From assembly GCA_934177555.1 (NCBI GenBank), contig CAKPPL010000002.1, positions 1-32,926 on the forward strand: DNA of 32,926 bases, given 5' to 3'. Position numbers and translations under genes: made by a program. The DNA is from an uncultured Clostridia bacterium. GTDB taxonomy: Bacteria; Bacillota; Clostridia; TANB77; CAG-508. Position 1 is the first letter of the stretch. Each line of letters starts with the position of its first letter. The notes under the pieces are model-generated. The model worked only from the letters and a program-made list of their open reading frames with translations. It did not search any database and had not been told where the DNA came from. Shown here piece by piece: positions 16,605 to 24,614 of the stretch.

Positions 16605-18209
16605 TTATTCTATAACATCAAATGGTATATCAAAACCATTTGCAAAATTTGATAATTTCTGTTCTTCACTAATTTCCGTATTTTGTGGTTTTGTATCTAA
16701 ATATTTTATATGCATTTCTTTTCCACAAGCAATAGAAACTTGTTCTGTGATTTCTTTTAAATTTTCTGGTTTATCTAATACTGCCTTTCCAAATGGTGTT
16801 ATTCCACTAGGGAATTCTATTCCTACAGTCATATCATTTATTTCTATTGCATTAGTATTTAATAAATTTGTATATAACATAATTTTTCCATTTGTTTTAA
16901 AATTATTTATGATTTTTGACCAATATTGTGCAGGTTTACTATTTTTTCCTATTCCTGCTATAGCACTAGTTGTTTGTGTTTTTGTAGATTTTGCAATAGG
17001 CTTTATATTGTTTGTAGTATTTCTAGGAATCGAACCAGATCTTAAATAATTTTCTATTTTATCTAATCTTGTATATATATCATTATTTCCATTACCACTA
17101 TTATTAATATTATCTATTTTTTCGTTTTCTATTTCTTTGCTACATAATTTAATTATTCCTGCTTGAAATATAATTAATCTTTGAGTTGATGTTTTCATAT
17201 CATTTTCTAATTTTGATAGTTCATAAATTAATTTTATTGCTCTCTCTTTAGTAATTTTTTCTGACAATTTTTTCAAATTTTCATAATCTTCATCATTATA
17301 TATTGTTATTTTTTGATTTGTTTTCACTAATAATATATCTTTTATATATTTAATCTCTTCCCATAGAAAATTATTTATATCTTTTCCATCATCTAATACT
17401 TTTGTTAATGATTCCATTGCTTTATCTATATCATATTCAATTATTGCTTCTGTTAAATTATATATATATGTTATTTGTGGTATTCCAACTAATTCTTTTA
17501 TTTTATTTTCATCTATATTATTTTCTCCATCTTGTACACATCTTTCTAATATAGATAATGCATCTCTCATTGCCCCTTCTGATAATGATGCAATAATATT
17601 TAAAGCTTGTTTTGTAATTTGTATTTGGCTTTCTTTACATACTATTTCAAGCCTTTTAATTATATCTTCATCAGATATTCTTTTAAAATCAAATCTTTGA
17701 CATCTTGATAATATAGTTGCAGGTAATTTTTGTGGCTCTGTTGTTGCTAATATAAATTTTACATGTTCTGGTGGCTCTTCTAATGTTTTTAAAAGTGCAT
17801 TAAATGCTCCTTGTGATAACATATGAACCTCATCTATAATATATACTCTATATTTTGCTTTTGTTGGTAAAAAGTTTACTTCTTCTCTTATAGCTCTAAC
17901 ATCTTCTACACTATTATTTGAAGCAGCATCCATTTCTACTATATCTGTTAAAGATCCAGCCATAGCAGCTTTACATATTTCACATTCATTACATGGCTCT
18001 CCATCTTTAGGGTTTAAACAGTTTATAGCTCTTGCTAATACTTTAGCAGATGTTGTTTTTCCTGTTCCTCTACCACCATTAAATAAATATGCATGTCCAA
18101 CTCTATTTGCCATTATTTGATTTTTTAATGTTCTTGTTATATGTTCTTGACCTACCATTTCACTGAATGTTTGTGGTCTAAATTTCCTATAAAGTGCTGT
18201 GTACCCCAT
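16605..18209 (-). CDS. dnaX: DNA polymerase III subunits gamma/tau
   Basis: The clamp-loader ATPase of the replisome. Residues 1-220 hold the AAA+ core: MGYTALYRKFRPQTFSEMVG, Walker A GGRGTGKTT, a zinc-binding Cys cluster (CLNPKDGEPCNECEICKAA), Walker B with IIDEVHMLS, the LLKTLEEPPEHVKFILATTE motif and the arginine-finger SRCQRFDF. The C-terminal part after about 360 is variable and contains the tau-like region. The ORF stays open 55 codons further upstream, but that stretch is the SRP RNA gene; the conserved start is the ATG at 18209, preceded by AAAGGA, giving 534 residues. It is followed by ybaB and recR. I saw no obvious slippery heptamer for a gamma/tau frameshift. Confidence 0.96.
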   Translation of the reverse strand: MGYTALYRKFRPQTFSEMVGQEHITRTLKNQIMANRVGHAYLFNGGRGTGKTTSAKVLARAINCLNPKDGEPCNECEICKAAMAGSLTDIVEMDAASNNSVEDVRAIREEVNFLPTKAKYRVYIIDEVHMLSQGAFNALLKTLEEPPEHVKFILATTEPQKLPATILSRCQRFDFKRISDEDIIKRLEIVCKESQIQITKQALNIIASLSEGAMRDALSILERCVQDGENNIDENKIKELVGIPQITYIYNLTEAIIEYDIDKAMESLTKVLDDGKDINNFLWEEIKYIKDILLVKTNQKITIYNDEDYENLKKLSEKITKERAIKLIYELSKLENDMKTSTQRLIIFQAGIIKLCSKEIENEKIDNINNSGNGNNDIYTRLDKIENYLRSGSIPRNTTNNIKPIAKSTKTQTTSAIAGIGKNSKPAQYWSKIINNFKTNGKIMLYTNLLNTNAIEINDMTVGIEFPSGITPFGKAVLDKPENLKEITEQVSIACGKEMHIKYLDTKPQNTEISEEQKLSNFANGFDIPFDVIE

Positions 18210-18235
18210 ATTATTCACGTCCTTTATATATAAAA

Positions 18236-18374
18236 ATGGTCTGAGAGCTAATCTCTCTGTGGAAAACACTTTCACATAAAAGTATCTACTTATTGCTGCT
18301 TCCTTCCAGACCTGACAAGGTTCATAGGCTTTTATTGAATTTGCTTTCCACACAAAGGTTAGTTCCCATACCAT
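18236..18374 (-). ncRNA. ffs: Small signal recognition particle RNA (4.5S/scRNA)
   Basis: The minus strand contains GTCAGGTCTGGAAGGAAGCA, the nearly universal apical loop of bacterial SRP RNA that binds Ffh. The 5' end (ATGGTATGGGAACTAA) and 3' end (TTAGCTCTCAGACCAT) pair along about 16 positions, and CTTTGTGTGGAAA pairs with TTTCCACAGAG further in, giving the single long hairpin of this RNA. The length of about 139 nt is that of a small type without the Alu domain. A sigma-A promoter lies directly upstream and a T-run follows the closing stem. It sits immediately before dnaX, a common location in Clostridia. Confidence 0.95.
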
Positions 18375-18378
18375 TGCT

Positions 18379-18407
18379 ATTATATAATGTTATTAAAAAT
18401 TTTGCAA
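18379..18407 (-). promoter_or_regulatory. Sigma-A promoter of the SRP RNA
   Basis: TTGCAA (18402-18407, minus strand), a 17-base spacer and TATAAT (18379-18384), about 5 bases before the paired 5' end of the RNA. Confidence 0.85.
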
Positions 18408-18417
18408 GTAATTTTAA

Positions 18418-19161
18418 CTAATTTTCAATTCTTTTAAAAATTATATTTTGTAAATCTGTTATTTCTATTCCATTAGTTCCTTTTTCTAATATATCATCTG
18501 ATGGCACATCAATTTGTGCATTTGTTTGATATATTTTTCCACTTTTTAATTTAATAAAAATATCAAATGATATATGAGTTTGTAAATCTTCTTTTTGTAC
18601 ATTTGTTAATTTTAATAATTTACTATGGTCAATTTCTTCATCATTATCTGATATATATTCAGATATGTTATTTATTGCATATCTAAATGCAACAATTCCT
18701 CCTTGATTTGAGATTTTTTGTTCTTTAATATTTGATTCTAATTCTCCTTCATATGTAATTTCATCTATTTCATTTTCAGTAGAATTAGTAAACATCTTTT
18801 TCTCAGTTAATACAGGTTTATATAATTTTTTCTCGCCTTTTTCATTATTTTTATTTATGTTTATATTTTTTACTTCTACGCTTTCAATAATTTCAGTTTT
18901 TTTATATCCTGAATTTTTTTCTATATAAATATATATATCATTATTTTCATTCACAGCTAAATCCCATTTATTTTCTGCATTTTCTTTTTCAATTCCTTCT
19001 ACACTTTCTATTATAGATATTTTTGTGATATTAAATGGTACATTTGTTTCTCCTTCTACTTGATATCTTAATACAAATATTCCACCTATACATAATATAA
19101 CAAATATTATTATTATTACTATTATTACATGTAATATTTTTTTATTTATATTTCGATACAT
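18418..19161 (-). CDS. Unknown membrane-anchored protein
   Basis: A 247-residue protein with one N-terminal membrane helix (about 10-32, very Ile/Val-rich) and a long extracellular, beta-rich, acidic domain with many Asn, Lys and Glu. No catalytic motif is visible. I do not recognise the family. An ATG four codons upstream contains the GGAGG that serves the ATG at 19161, so I start at 19161. It has its own promoter (19193-19221) and lies directly upstream of the SRP RNA gene. No terminator separates the two, so read-through into ffs-dnaX is possible. Confidence 0.8.
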   Translation of the reverse strand: MYRNINKKILHVIIVIIIIFVILCIGGIFVLRYQVEGETNVPFNITKISIIESVEGIEKENAENKWDLAVNENNDIYIYIEKNSGYKKTEIIESVEVKNININKNNEKGEKKLYKPVLTEKKMFTNSTENEIDEITYEGELESNIKEQKISNQGGIVAFRYAINNISEYISDNDEEIDHSKLLKLTNVQKEDLQTHISFDIFIKLKSGKIYQTNAQIDVPSDDILEKGTNGIEITDLQNIIFKRIEN

Positions 19162-19192
19162 TTTTTCCTCCATTATTTGTTGAATTTTAATT

Positions 19193-19221
19193 ATTATAAT
19201 ATACCACTATAAAAAAATCAA
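19193..19221 (-). promoter_or_regulatory. Sigma-A promoter of the unknown membrane-anchored gene
   Basis: TTGATT (19216-19221, minus strand), a 17-base spacer and TATAAT (19193-19198). The leader is about 25 bases. Confidence 0.75.
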
Positions 19222-19237
19222 TGTTTTATTTAATATC

Positions 19238-19267
19238 TTGACATATATGTTATAATCAAAATATATA
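19238..19267 (+). promoter_or_regulatory. Probable promoter of the ttcA-like gene
   Basis: TTGACA (19238-19243) with TATATA (19262-19267) after 18 bases. A TATAAT at 19251 is too close to this -35 element to pair with it. Confidence 0.5.
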
Positions 19268-19297
19268 TAATTTTAATATAAAGAAAGAGGATATTAT

Positions 19298-20011
19298 ATG
19301 CAACATATATTAAGTAAAATGAGAAAAGCAATAGAAGAATACCAAATGATAGAAGATGGTGATAAAATTGCTGTATGTTTATCTGGTGGTAAAGATTCCA
19401 TAACTTTATTAAATGGATTAAAAGCATTACAAAGATTTTATCCAAAACATTTTGAATTAATTGCTATATCTGTTAACCCTGGTTTTGATTTTTTTGATAG
19501 TGAAATATTACAAAAAAATTGTGATGAAATTGGTGTACCATTATTTATAGAAAATAGTTCTATAAAAGAAATAGTTTTCGATGTTAGAAAAGAAAAAAAT
19601 CCTTGTTCATTATGTGCAAATCTACGTAGAGGAATAATAAATAGTGTTGCTTTAAGAGAAGGTTGTAACAAAATTGCTCTTGGACATAATATGGATGATG
19701 TTTTAGAAACATTTTTATTAAATTTATTGTATACTGGTAGTATTTCTACATTTGCACCTAAAAGTTTTATGGATAGAACTAAAATAACATTAATTAGACC
19801 TTTAATTTTGTTAAGTGAAAAAGATACTCGTCACTTTGTAAAAAAATACAATAAAACTGTTATGCCAAAAGTTTGTCCTATGGATGAACATACAAAAAGA
19901 GAAACTATGAAAGAACAAATTTTTTTATGGCAAAAAAATATTCCTACTATAAAAGCTAATTTATTTGGTGCAATTTCAAGAAATATAGATGGTTGGAAAA
20001 AAGAACGCTAA
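19298..20011 (+). CDS. ttcA: TtcA-family tRNA 2-thiolation enzyme
   Basis: A 237-residue ATP-dependent tRNA-modifying enzyme. The PP-loop SGGKDS is at 29-34, in the context KIAVCLSGGKDSITLL. The pair C103-x2-C106 (NPCSLCANLRRG) and C193 (KVCPMD) match the three cysteines that hold the iron-sulfur cluster in TtcA. GHNMDDVLETFLLNLLYTGS (129-148) is the conserved substrate-side motif. TtcA makes 2-thiocytidine in tRNA; in Bacillota, paralogues of the same family may act on other positions, so the exact nucleotide is not certain. The ATG follows AAAGAGG. It is convergent with tadA, another tRNA-modifying gene, and the two share a terminator hairpin. Confidence 0.88.
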   Translation: MQHILSKMRKAIEEYQMIEDGDKIAVCLSGGKDSITLLNGLKALQRFYPKHFELIAISVNPGFDFFDSEILQKNCDEIGVPLFIENSSIKEIVFDVRKEKNPCSLCANLRRGIINSVALREGCNKIALGHNMDDVLETFLLNLLYTGSISTFAPKSFMDRTKITLIRPLILLSEKDTRHFVKKYNKTVMPKVCPMDEHTKRETMKEQIFLWQKNIPTIKANLFGAISRNIDGWKKER

Positions 20012-20017
20012 AATATT

Positions 20018-20061
20018 AAAGAACAAAGAGAATTATTATTCAACAATTCTTTTTGTTCTTT
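20018..20061. terminator. Shared hairpin between ttcA-like gene and tadA
   Basis: A 17-position stem (20018-20034 with 20045-20061) with one G-T pair, an A-rich left arm and a T-rich right arm; effective in both directions. It overlaps the 3' end of tadA. Confidence 0.8.
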
Positions 20062-20515
20062 TTATTTGTCTTAATTCTTTAAAGAATTTCTTTAAAATTT
20101 CTTGGCATTCTTTTTCCATTACTCCTAATTCATATTCTACTTTATGATTAAATGTATAATCTTTAAATAAATTTAAAACAGAACCTACTGCACCAGTTTT
20201 TTCATCTAATGCTCCAATATACACCTTTTTTATCCTTGAATTTATTATTGCTCCAGCACACATTGAACATGGTTCTAATGTTACATACATTTCGCAATCA
20301 ATTAATCTCCAAGCTCCTATCTTCTTACTCGCTTTTTGTATTGCTAATATCTCTGCATGTTTAGTAGTATCTGTTTTTGTTTCTTTTTGATTATGAGCTC
20401 TTGCTATAATTTTTCCTTCTTTTACTATTATTGCTCCTACCGGAACTTCTAATTTCTTACATGCTTTTTCTGCTTCTTTTATAGCTTGTTTCATATAATA
20501 TTCTTTTTCTTCCAT
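20036..20515 (-). CDS. tadA: tRNA adenosine(34) deaminase
   Basis: TadA converts A34 to inosine in the ACG anticodon of tRNA-Arg. The 159 residues carry the zinc-deaminase motifs H53-A-E55 (TKHAEILAI) and PCSMC (82-86), as well as the N-terminal VPVGAIIVKEGKIIARAHN. The length is standard. The gene begins 22 bases after the CCA end of a tRNA-Arg gene with a good promoter and no terminator in between, so the tRNA and tadA are probably one transcript. The C-terminus is Lys/Arg-rich. Confidence 0.95.
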   Translation of the reverse strand: MEEKEYYMKQAIKEAEKACKKLEVPVGAIIVKEGKIIARAHNQKETKTDTTKHAEILAIQKASKKIGAWRLIDCEMYVTLEPCSMCAGAIINSRIKKVYIGALDEKTGAVGSVLNLFKDYTFNHKVEYELGVMEKECQEILKKFFKELRQIKRTKRIVE

Positions 20516-20537
20516 ATTTTCACTCTTTTAATTGTTT

Positions 20538-20613
20538 TGGTGTGCCCATGTGGACTCGAACCACAATCTGTCACTTAGGAGGTGACTACTCTATCCTGCT
20601 GAGCTATGAGCAC
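20538..20613 (-). tRNA. tRNA-Arg (anticodon CCT)
   Basis: A full cloverleaf on the minus strand. The acceptor stem is GTGCTCA/TGGGCAC with one T-G pair. The D-arm contains AGCTCAGCAGGATAGAG. The anticodon stem GTCAC/GTGAC holds the loop CTCCTAA, giving anticodon CCT, which reads AGG. The T-arm is TGTGG-TTCGAGT-CCACA. Discriminator A is followed by an encoded CCA (20538-20540). Confidence 0.95.
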
Positions 20614-20630
20614 ATTTTCATTCTATAAAA

Positions 20631-20659
20631 ATTATACAACATATCACTTTAAAATACAA
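20631..20659 (-). promoter_or_regulatory. Promoter of tRNA-Arg (and probably tadA)
   Basis: TATAAT (20631-20636, minus strand) with TTGTAT (20654-20659) 17 bases upstream; the start would be about 10 bases before the tRNA. Confidence 0.65.
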
Positions 20660-20672
20660 GTTTTATATTTAT

Positions 20673-20716
20673 AAAAAGCTGAAATGGGAATTTTTATTTT
20701 TCCATTTCAGCTTTTT
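20673..20716 (-). terminator. Terminator of the phosphoglucomutase gene
   Basis: A perfect 15-base stem (20673-20687 with 20702-20716) with a 14-base A/T loop and five T at the end, directly after the stop codon. Confidence 0.85.
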
Positions 20717-20718
20717 TA

Positions 20719-22449
20719 TTATCCATTTCTAACTAATTTTTCCATATCTTGTTTTAATTTTTCTAATTTTTTATTTGCATCTTCCATTGTATTTGATTTT
20801 ACACCCATATAAAGTTTTATTTTTGGCTCTGTTCCAGATGGTCTTACACAACACCAAAAGTCATTTTCTAATTCATAATATAAAACATTAGATTTTGGTA
20901 AACCTGTTTCCGTAACATTTCCATCTATCATATTTTTCACAATATTTCTATCATAATCTCTAAATTCTAAAACATTATAATCTCCAATTTTTGTTATATC
21001 TTTTTCTCTCATTGCTTTCATCATGTTTTGTATTTTTTCAGCACCATCAGCACCTTCTAAAACGATAGAAACTTGACCTTCTCTATAATATCCATATTTT
21101 TCATAAATATTAATCATTTGATCCCATAATGTAAAACCTTTAGATTTATAATATGCTGCTGCCTCACATAAAGCCATAACAGCTCCGATTCCATCTTTAT
21201 CTCTAGCATATGTTCCAATTAGACATCCATAACTTTCTTCAAAACCAAATACATACTCTTTATCATGATTTTGTTCTGCTTTTCTTATAACTTCACCTAT
21301 ATACTTAAAGCCTGTAAGAACCTTTATTAATTCTAAGTCATATTCTTTTGCAACAGAATCTGTTAAATGAGTTGATACTATTGTTTTTATTATCATTCCA
21401 TTTTTAGGAAGTAATCCTTTTTCTTTTTTCTGTGATATTTCATATTCAGCAATTAACATTGCAGACATATTTCCTGTATAGTTTATGTATTCGCCTGTTT
21501 TATTGTCTTTAGCAAAAATCCCCAATCTGTCTGAATCAGGATCTGTTGCTAATACAACATCAGCATCTTTTTCTTTTGCTAATTCTAGTGCAAGTTTAAA
21601 AGCCTTAGGGTCTTCTGGATTAGGATAACTTACAGTTGGAAAGTCTCCATCAGGCATTTCTTGTTCTGGCACAACATATACATTTTCAAATCCTAATTCT
21701 TTTAATATTCTTTGTACCATCACATTTCCAGCACCATGTAATGGTGTATATACTATTTTTAAATTTCTTCCTTGTTCTTTTATCACTTCTGGATTTAAAA
21801 CACATTTTTTTAGTTCTTCAATATATCTATCATCAATTTCTTTTCCAACAGTATTATATAATCCTAGTTTTTTTGCTTCTTCCTCTTTAATTTCTTTTAT
21901 TTCTGAAAATTCTTTTATTGCTCTTACTTCTTCAATTATCTCTTTATCTGTTGGTGCTACTATTTGAGCTCCATCACTCCAATAAACTTTATACCCATTA
22001 TATTTTGGTGGATTATGACTAGCAGTAATCATTATTCCAGCAGCAGCTTTTAATTCCCTTACGGCAAAAGATAATTCAGGTACTGGTCTTAATGTATCCA
22101 TTCTATATGTTTTTATTCCATTTGCATTTAATATTAGTGCTGTTAATTGACTAAACTCTGGTGACATATGTCTTGAATCATAACTTATTACTACACCTTT
22201 TTCTTGCATTCCTTTTTTTATTATATAATTTGCTAATCCTTGAGTTGCTTTCCCTACTGTATATTTATTCATTCTGTTTGTTCCCATACCAATAACTCCA
22301 CGTAATCCAGCAGTTCCAAATTCTAATTCTTTATAAAATCTATCTTCTATTTCCTCTTTATTATCTTTTATACTTAATAATTCTTTTTTTGTTTCTTCAT
22401 CAAATACTGGATTTTCACACCATTTTTTATACTCTTCTAAATAATTCAT
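20719..22449 (-). CDS. pgcA: Alpha-phosphoglucomutase / phosphohexomutase
   Basis: A 576-residue phosphohexomutase of the PgcA/Pgm2 type that interconverts glucose-6-phosphate and glucose-1-phosphate. All four motifs are present: the phosphoserine loop TASHNPPKYNGYK (S144), the metal-binding DPDSDRLG (303-310), the sugar-specificity loop FGFEESYG, and the phosphate-binding RPSGTEPKIKLY near the C-terminus. GTAGLRGVIGMGTNRMN (45-61) is also typical. Length and motifs match the long group acting on glucose; phosphomannose or phosphodeoxyribose use cannot be ruled out. It follows the UDP-sugar pyrophosphorylase gene, but a terminator-like hairpin lies between them. Together the two can make UDP-glucose. 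Confidence 0.94.
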   Translation of the reverse strand: MNYLEEYKKWCENPVFDEETKKELLSIKDNKEEIEDRFYKELEFGTAGLRGVIGMGTNRMNKYTVGKATQGLANYIIKKGMQEKGVVISYDSRHMSPEFSQLTALILNANGIKTYRMDTLRPVPELSFAVRELKAAAGIMITASHNPPKYNGYKVYWSDGAQIVAPTDKEIIEEVRAIKEFSEIKEIKEEEAKKLGLYNTVGKEIDDRYIEELKKCVLNPEVIKEQGRNLKIVYTPLHGAGNVMVQRILKELGFENVYVVPEQEMPDGDFPTVSYPNPEDPKAFKLALELAKEKDADVVLATDPDSDRLGIFAKDNKTGEYINYTGNMSAMLIAEYEISQKKEKGLLPKNGMIIKTIVSTHLTDSVAKEYDLELIKVLTGFKYIGEVIRKAEQNHDKEYVFGFEESYGCLIGTYARDKDGIGAVMALCEAAAYYKSKGFTLWDQMINIYEKYGYYREGQVSIVLEGADGAEKIQNMMKAMREKDITKIGDYNVLEFRDYDRNIVKNMIDGNVTETGLPKSNVLYYELENDFWCCVRPSGTEPKIKLYMGVKSNTMEDANKKLEKLKQDMEKLVRNG

Positions 22450-22483
22450 TATATTTTTTCCTTTCTTGTTAAATTTATTATAA

Positions 22484-22511
22484 AAGCTACTGTAAATTAG
22501 TCCAGTAGCTT
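22484..22511 (-). terminator. Hairpin between the pyrophosphorylase and phosphoglucomutase genes
   Basis: A 9-base stem AAGCTACTG/CAGTAGCTT with a 10-base loop, 7 bases after the pyrophosphorylase stop. On the minus strand it runs into TTTTATAAT, which may double as a -10 element for the next gene, so it may be a partial terminator. Confidence 0.6.
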
Positions 22512-22517
22512 AAAATA

Positions 22518-23759
22518 TTAAACATTATAAAAATTTTTATATAATTTTCTTGCCGTTTCTGGGCTATCTATTCCTTTAGCATTTTTTACTGGTGCAAATT
22601 CTTCTTCTCTTTTTACTCTTAAAATAGCCATGTCGTCTAATTCTCCAAATGCATCAAACAAAAAAGCTTCAAATTTATATGCATTTGGTCCATCTGGAAC
22701 AATTTTATTCCCATTTTTATCTATATATGTTGCTTTTTTAAATGCTGTATGGTATGGTAATGGTTTACTTCCCATTCTTTCAACAGCATTTATATTAAAT
22801 AAATTGCATAAAATATGAGATTCACCATATATTAATTCACCATTTTTTGTTGTTGCTTCTGCCATTTCCTTAGGTATTTCAGTGTATTCTACAACTGATG
22901 GTCTTCCATTTTTCTTACAAAATACACCAACTTTTTCTTCTGGATTTGCTTTTACAACAGATTTTCCAGCTGCTGTAACATTTTTTTGAATTGCTATACC
23001 CATTAGAATAGGATCAACCATTTTTACTAAGCAATTATCTACTCCACCAATAAAAATCCACTCTACTCCTAATTCTCTCATCTTTTTTGTCATACCACTT
23101 TTTACTAGTGCTTCATATATTCCACCATGTCCATCAGCAGCTTCTTTAATTAATCCATCTTCTCCAATTAATATTTTTCCTTCTGTATCTACCATTGGTA
23201 ATTCACCTTGTATAAAGAAAAATATATTTTTGTTTAATTCATATCCAAAATATTTATTTTTTTTGAAAAATTCTATTGTTTCTTCATTATTTTCTTTACT
23301 TGTCATTATAAACCAAGGGATTGTAACATTATATTTTTTACCAGCTTCTTTTAATGAATCACATAATAATTCAAATAATGATTTATGAGAGTCTAGTCCT
23401 ATATCATATGTTCCTTTTGGTCCACTATGACCTAATCTAGTTCCTTGTCCTCCAGCCATTGTAACTGCTGCTAGTTTTCCATTTTTTATTGCTTTTTCTC
23501 CAGTTTCTTGGTACCATTTGTAATCTCCATTTAATTTTTCTTTATCAAAATATTCTATTGGAGATATTTGAGCCTCTGGTATTTCAACATCTTTTTTTGT
23601 ATTATCATATAAATGACTTATTAATTCAAAATCTATTTTTTCTATTTGTTTTAATAATTCTTTTTTCTTTGGTTCATCTAATTTTTCATATTCGTCTAAT
23701 AAATGTTCTTGTGAATATTTTTTTAGAGTCTTTTTTATTGATTCTATGTTATTTTCCAT
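22518..23759 (-). CDS. UDP-sugar pyrophosphorylase, eukaryotic UAP/UDPGP type
   Basis: A 413-residue nucleotidyltransferase of the UDPGP family, to which eukaryotic UDP-GlcNAc and UDP-glucose pyrophosphorylases belong; it is unrelated in motif to bacterial GalU. The uridine-binding loop is TMAGGQGTRLGHSGPKG (100-116). Other family motifs are PWFIMTSKENNEET, FFIQGELPMVD, ADGHGGIYEAL and FIGGVDNCLVKMVDP. It makes UDP-sugar and pyrophosphate from a sugar-1-phosphate and UTP; glucose-1-phosphate or GlcNAc-1-phosphate are both possible. The next gene, phosphoglucomutase, favours glucose. The start follows AGAAAGGAAG and a promoter lies close upstream. Confidence 0.9.
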   Translation of the reverse strand: MENNIESIKKTLKKYSQEHLLDEYEKLDEPKKKELLKQIEKIDFELISHLYDNTKKDVEIPEAQISPIEYFDKEKLNGDYKWYQETGEKAIKNGKLAAVTMAGGQGTRLGHSGPKGTYDIGLDSHKSLFELLCDSLKEAGKKYNVTIPWFIMTSKENNEETIEFFKKNKYFGYELNKNIFFFIQGELPMVDTEGKILIGEDGLIKEAADGHGGIYEALVKSGMTKKMRELGVEWIFIGGVDNCLVKMVDPILMGIAIQKNVTAAGKSVVKANPEEKVGVFCKKNGRPSVVEYTEIPKEMAEATTKNGELIYGESHILCNLFNINAVERMGSKPLPYHTAFKKATYIDKNGNKIVPDGPNAYKFEAFLFDAFGELDDMAILRVKREEEFAPVKNAKGIDSPETARKLYKNFYNV

Positions 23760-23787
23760 TTGTATCTTCCTTTCTTGCTACATAATA

Positions 23788-23816
23788 TATATATATCATT
23801 TTTCACATTTTTTCAA
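23788..23816 (-). promoter_or_regulatory. Promoter of the UDP-sugar pyrophosphorylase gene
   Basis: TTGAAA (23811-23816, minus strand), a 17-base spacer and TATATA (23788-23793). Confidence 0.6.
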
Positions 23817-23825
23817 TAGTTTATA

Positions 23826-23969
23826 CTAAATAAAAAGGAAGATTTGATATCTTCCTTTGACTGCTTTTTTTAATTCATAGTCTTTTATTGCTCCATTGAA
23901 GATTTCTAAGATTTTATATCTAATAACTTCTTGTGAAATATTATTTTTTATAATATCACTTTTCCACAT
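23826..23969 (-). CDS. Doubtful 47-codon ORF
   Basis: An open frame of 47 codons (starting MWKSDIIKNN) in the spacer after the 24009-24446 gene. It has no good ribosome binding site, and its last codons form the terminator stem. Its Lys/Glu/Ile-rich composition could be chance in such AT-rich DNA, or a remnant of a gene. I recognise no family. Confidence 0.2.
   Translation of the reverse strand: MWKSDIIKNNISQEVIRYKILEIFNGAIKDYELKKAVKGRYQIFLFI
23831..23856 (-). terminator. Terminator of the 24009-24446 gene
   Basis: On the minus strand AAAGGAAGAT and ATCTTCCTTT pair perfectly around ATCAA and are followed by TTATT. It lies about 150 bases after the stop codon of the upstream gene. Confidence 0.7.
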
Positions 23970-24008
23970 TAATTTCAACATATTTAGACATATTTATTAA
24001 AGTTTTAA

Positions 24009-24446
24009 TTACATATCATAAAAACCTAATGTATTTAAACTACTATCATGCTCATTAATTATTTTTTTAATATCTTGTTTAACATCTTCAAAATTGTAAC
24101 AATCTATAATAGTTGCATCTTTTATGTTATTTTGGTTTATTTGATTATTTATATCTTCTATATATTTTTCTGTTCCTATTATAATAATATTTGAATCATT
24201 ATTTATTTCTTTATTATATTCATTATTCCATCCTAGGTTTATTATTTCTTTCTTATTTTCATTATTAATATTCATTTTTGAAATAAGTACTTCTACTGTA
24301 TCTTTTAAATTTTTTTCTGTTTTTATTATTACTTTTTTATTTTCATCTAATTTTTTATTTATATATGGCATAAGTATCATTTCTAAATGAAAATCACTTA
24401 CATAAAAGCTACATATCTTTTCAATATTTTTGTTTTCAACAATCAT
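24009..24446 (-). CDS. Unknown 145-residue protein
   Basis: A soluble, Asn/Lys/Ile-rich protein without signal peptide or membrane helix, probably alternating alpha/beta (for example NIIIIGTEKYIEDI and KDATIIDCYNFEDV). I do not recognise it. The layout would suit a Rossmann-like or ligand-binding fold, but no catalytic motif is visible. An ATG three codons upstream (24455) is only one or two bases from AAAGGA, so the ATG at 24446, with a spacing of about 9, is the better start. It has a strong promoter with a palindrome across the -10 element, and is divergent from spoIIR. Confidence 0.72.
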   Translation of the reverse strand: MIVENKNIEKICSFYVSDFHLEMILMPYINKKLDENKKVIIKTEKNLKDTVEVLISKMNINNENKKEIINLGWNNEYNKEINNDSNIIIIGTEKYIEDINNQINQNNIKDATIIDCYNFEDVKQDIKKIINEHDSSLNTLGFYDM

Positions 24447-24477
24447 ATTTTTCATTCCTTTCGGTTGCTTTTGGTAA

Positions 24478-24506
24478 ATTTTACCATTTTATATTTATTT
24501 TGTCAA
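24478..24506 (-). promoter_or_regulatory. Sigma-A promoter with palindrome over the -10
   Basis: TTGACA (24501-24506, minus strand), a 17-base spacer and TAAAAT (24478-24483). The -10 element lies inside the perfect palindrome GGTAAATTTTACC (24473-24485), a likely operator for an unknown repressor. Confidence 0.75.
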
Positions 24507-24614
24507 TATATTTTATTACAATTTCTATTATGTATAATTTATATTTTTTGGTTAATAATTATTTTAAATATATTTTTTTACAAAAAAGTTTTATTTTATA
24601 TATGGAGGTTTTAA

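Noticed and set aside
18210..18374. N-terminal extension of DnaX by 55 residues
   Set aside because: It is the translated SRP RNA; the conserved start MGYTALYRKF with AAAGGA upstream is at 18209.
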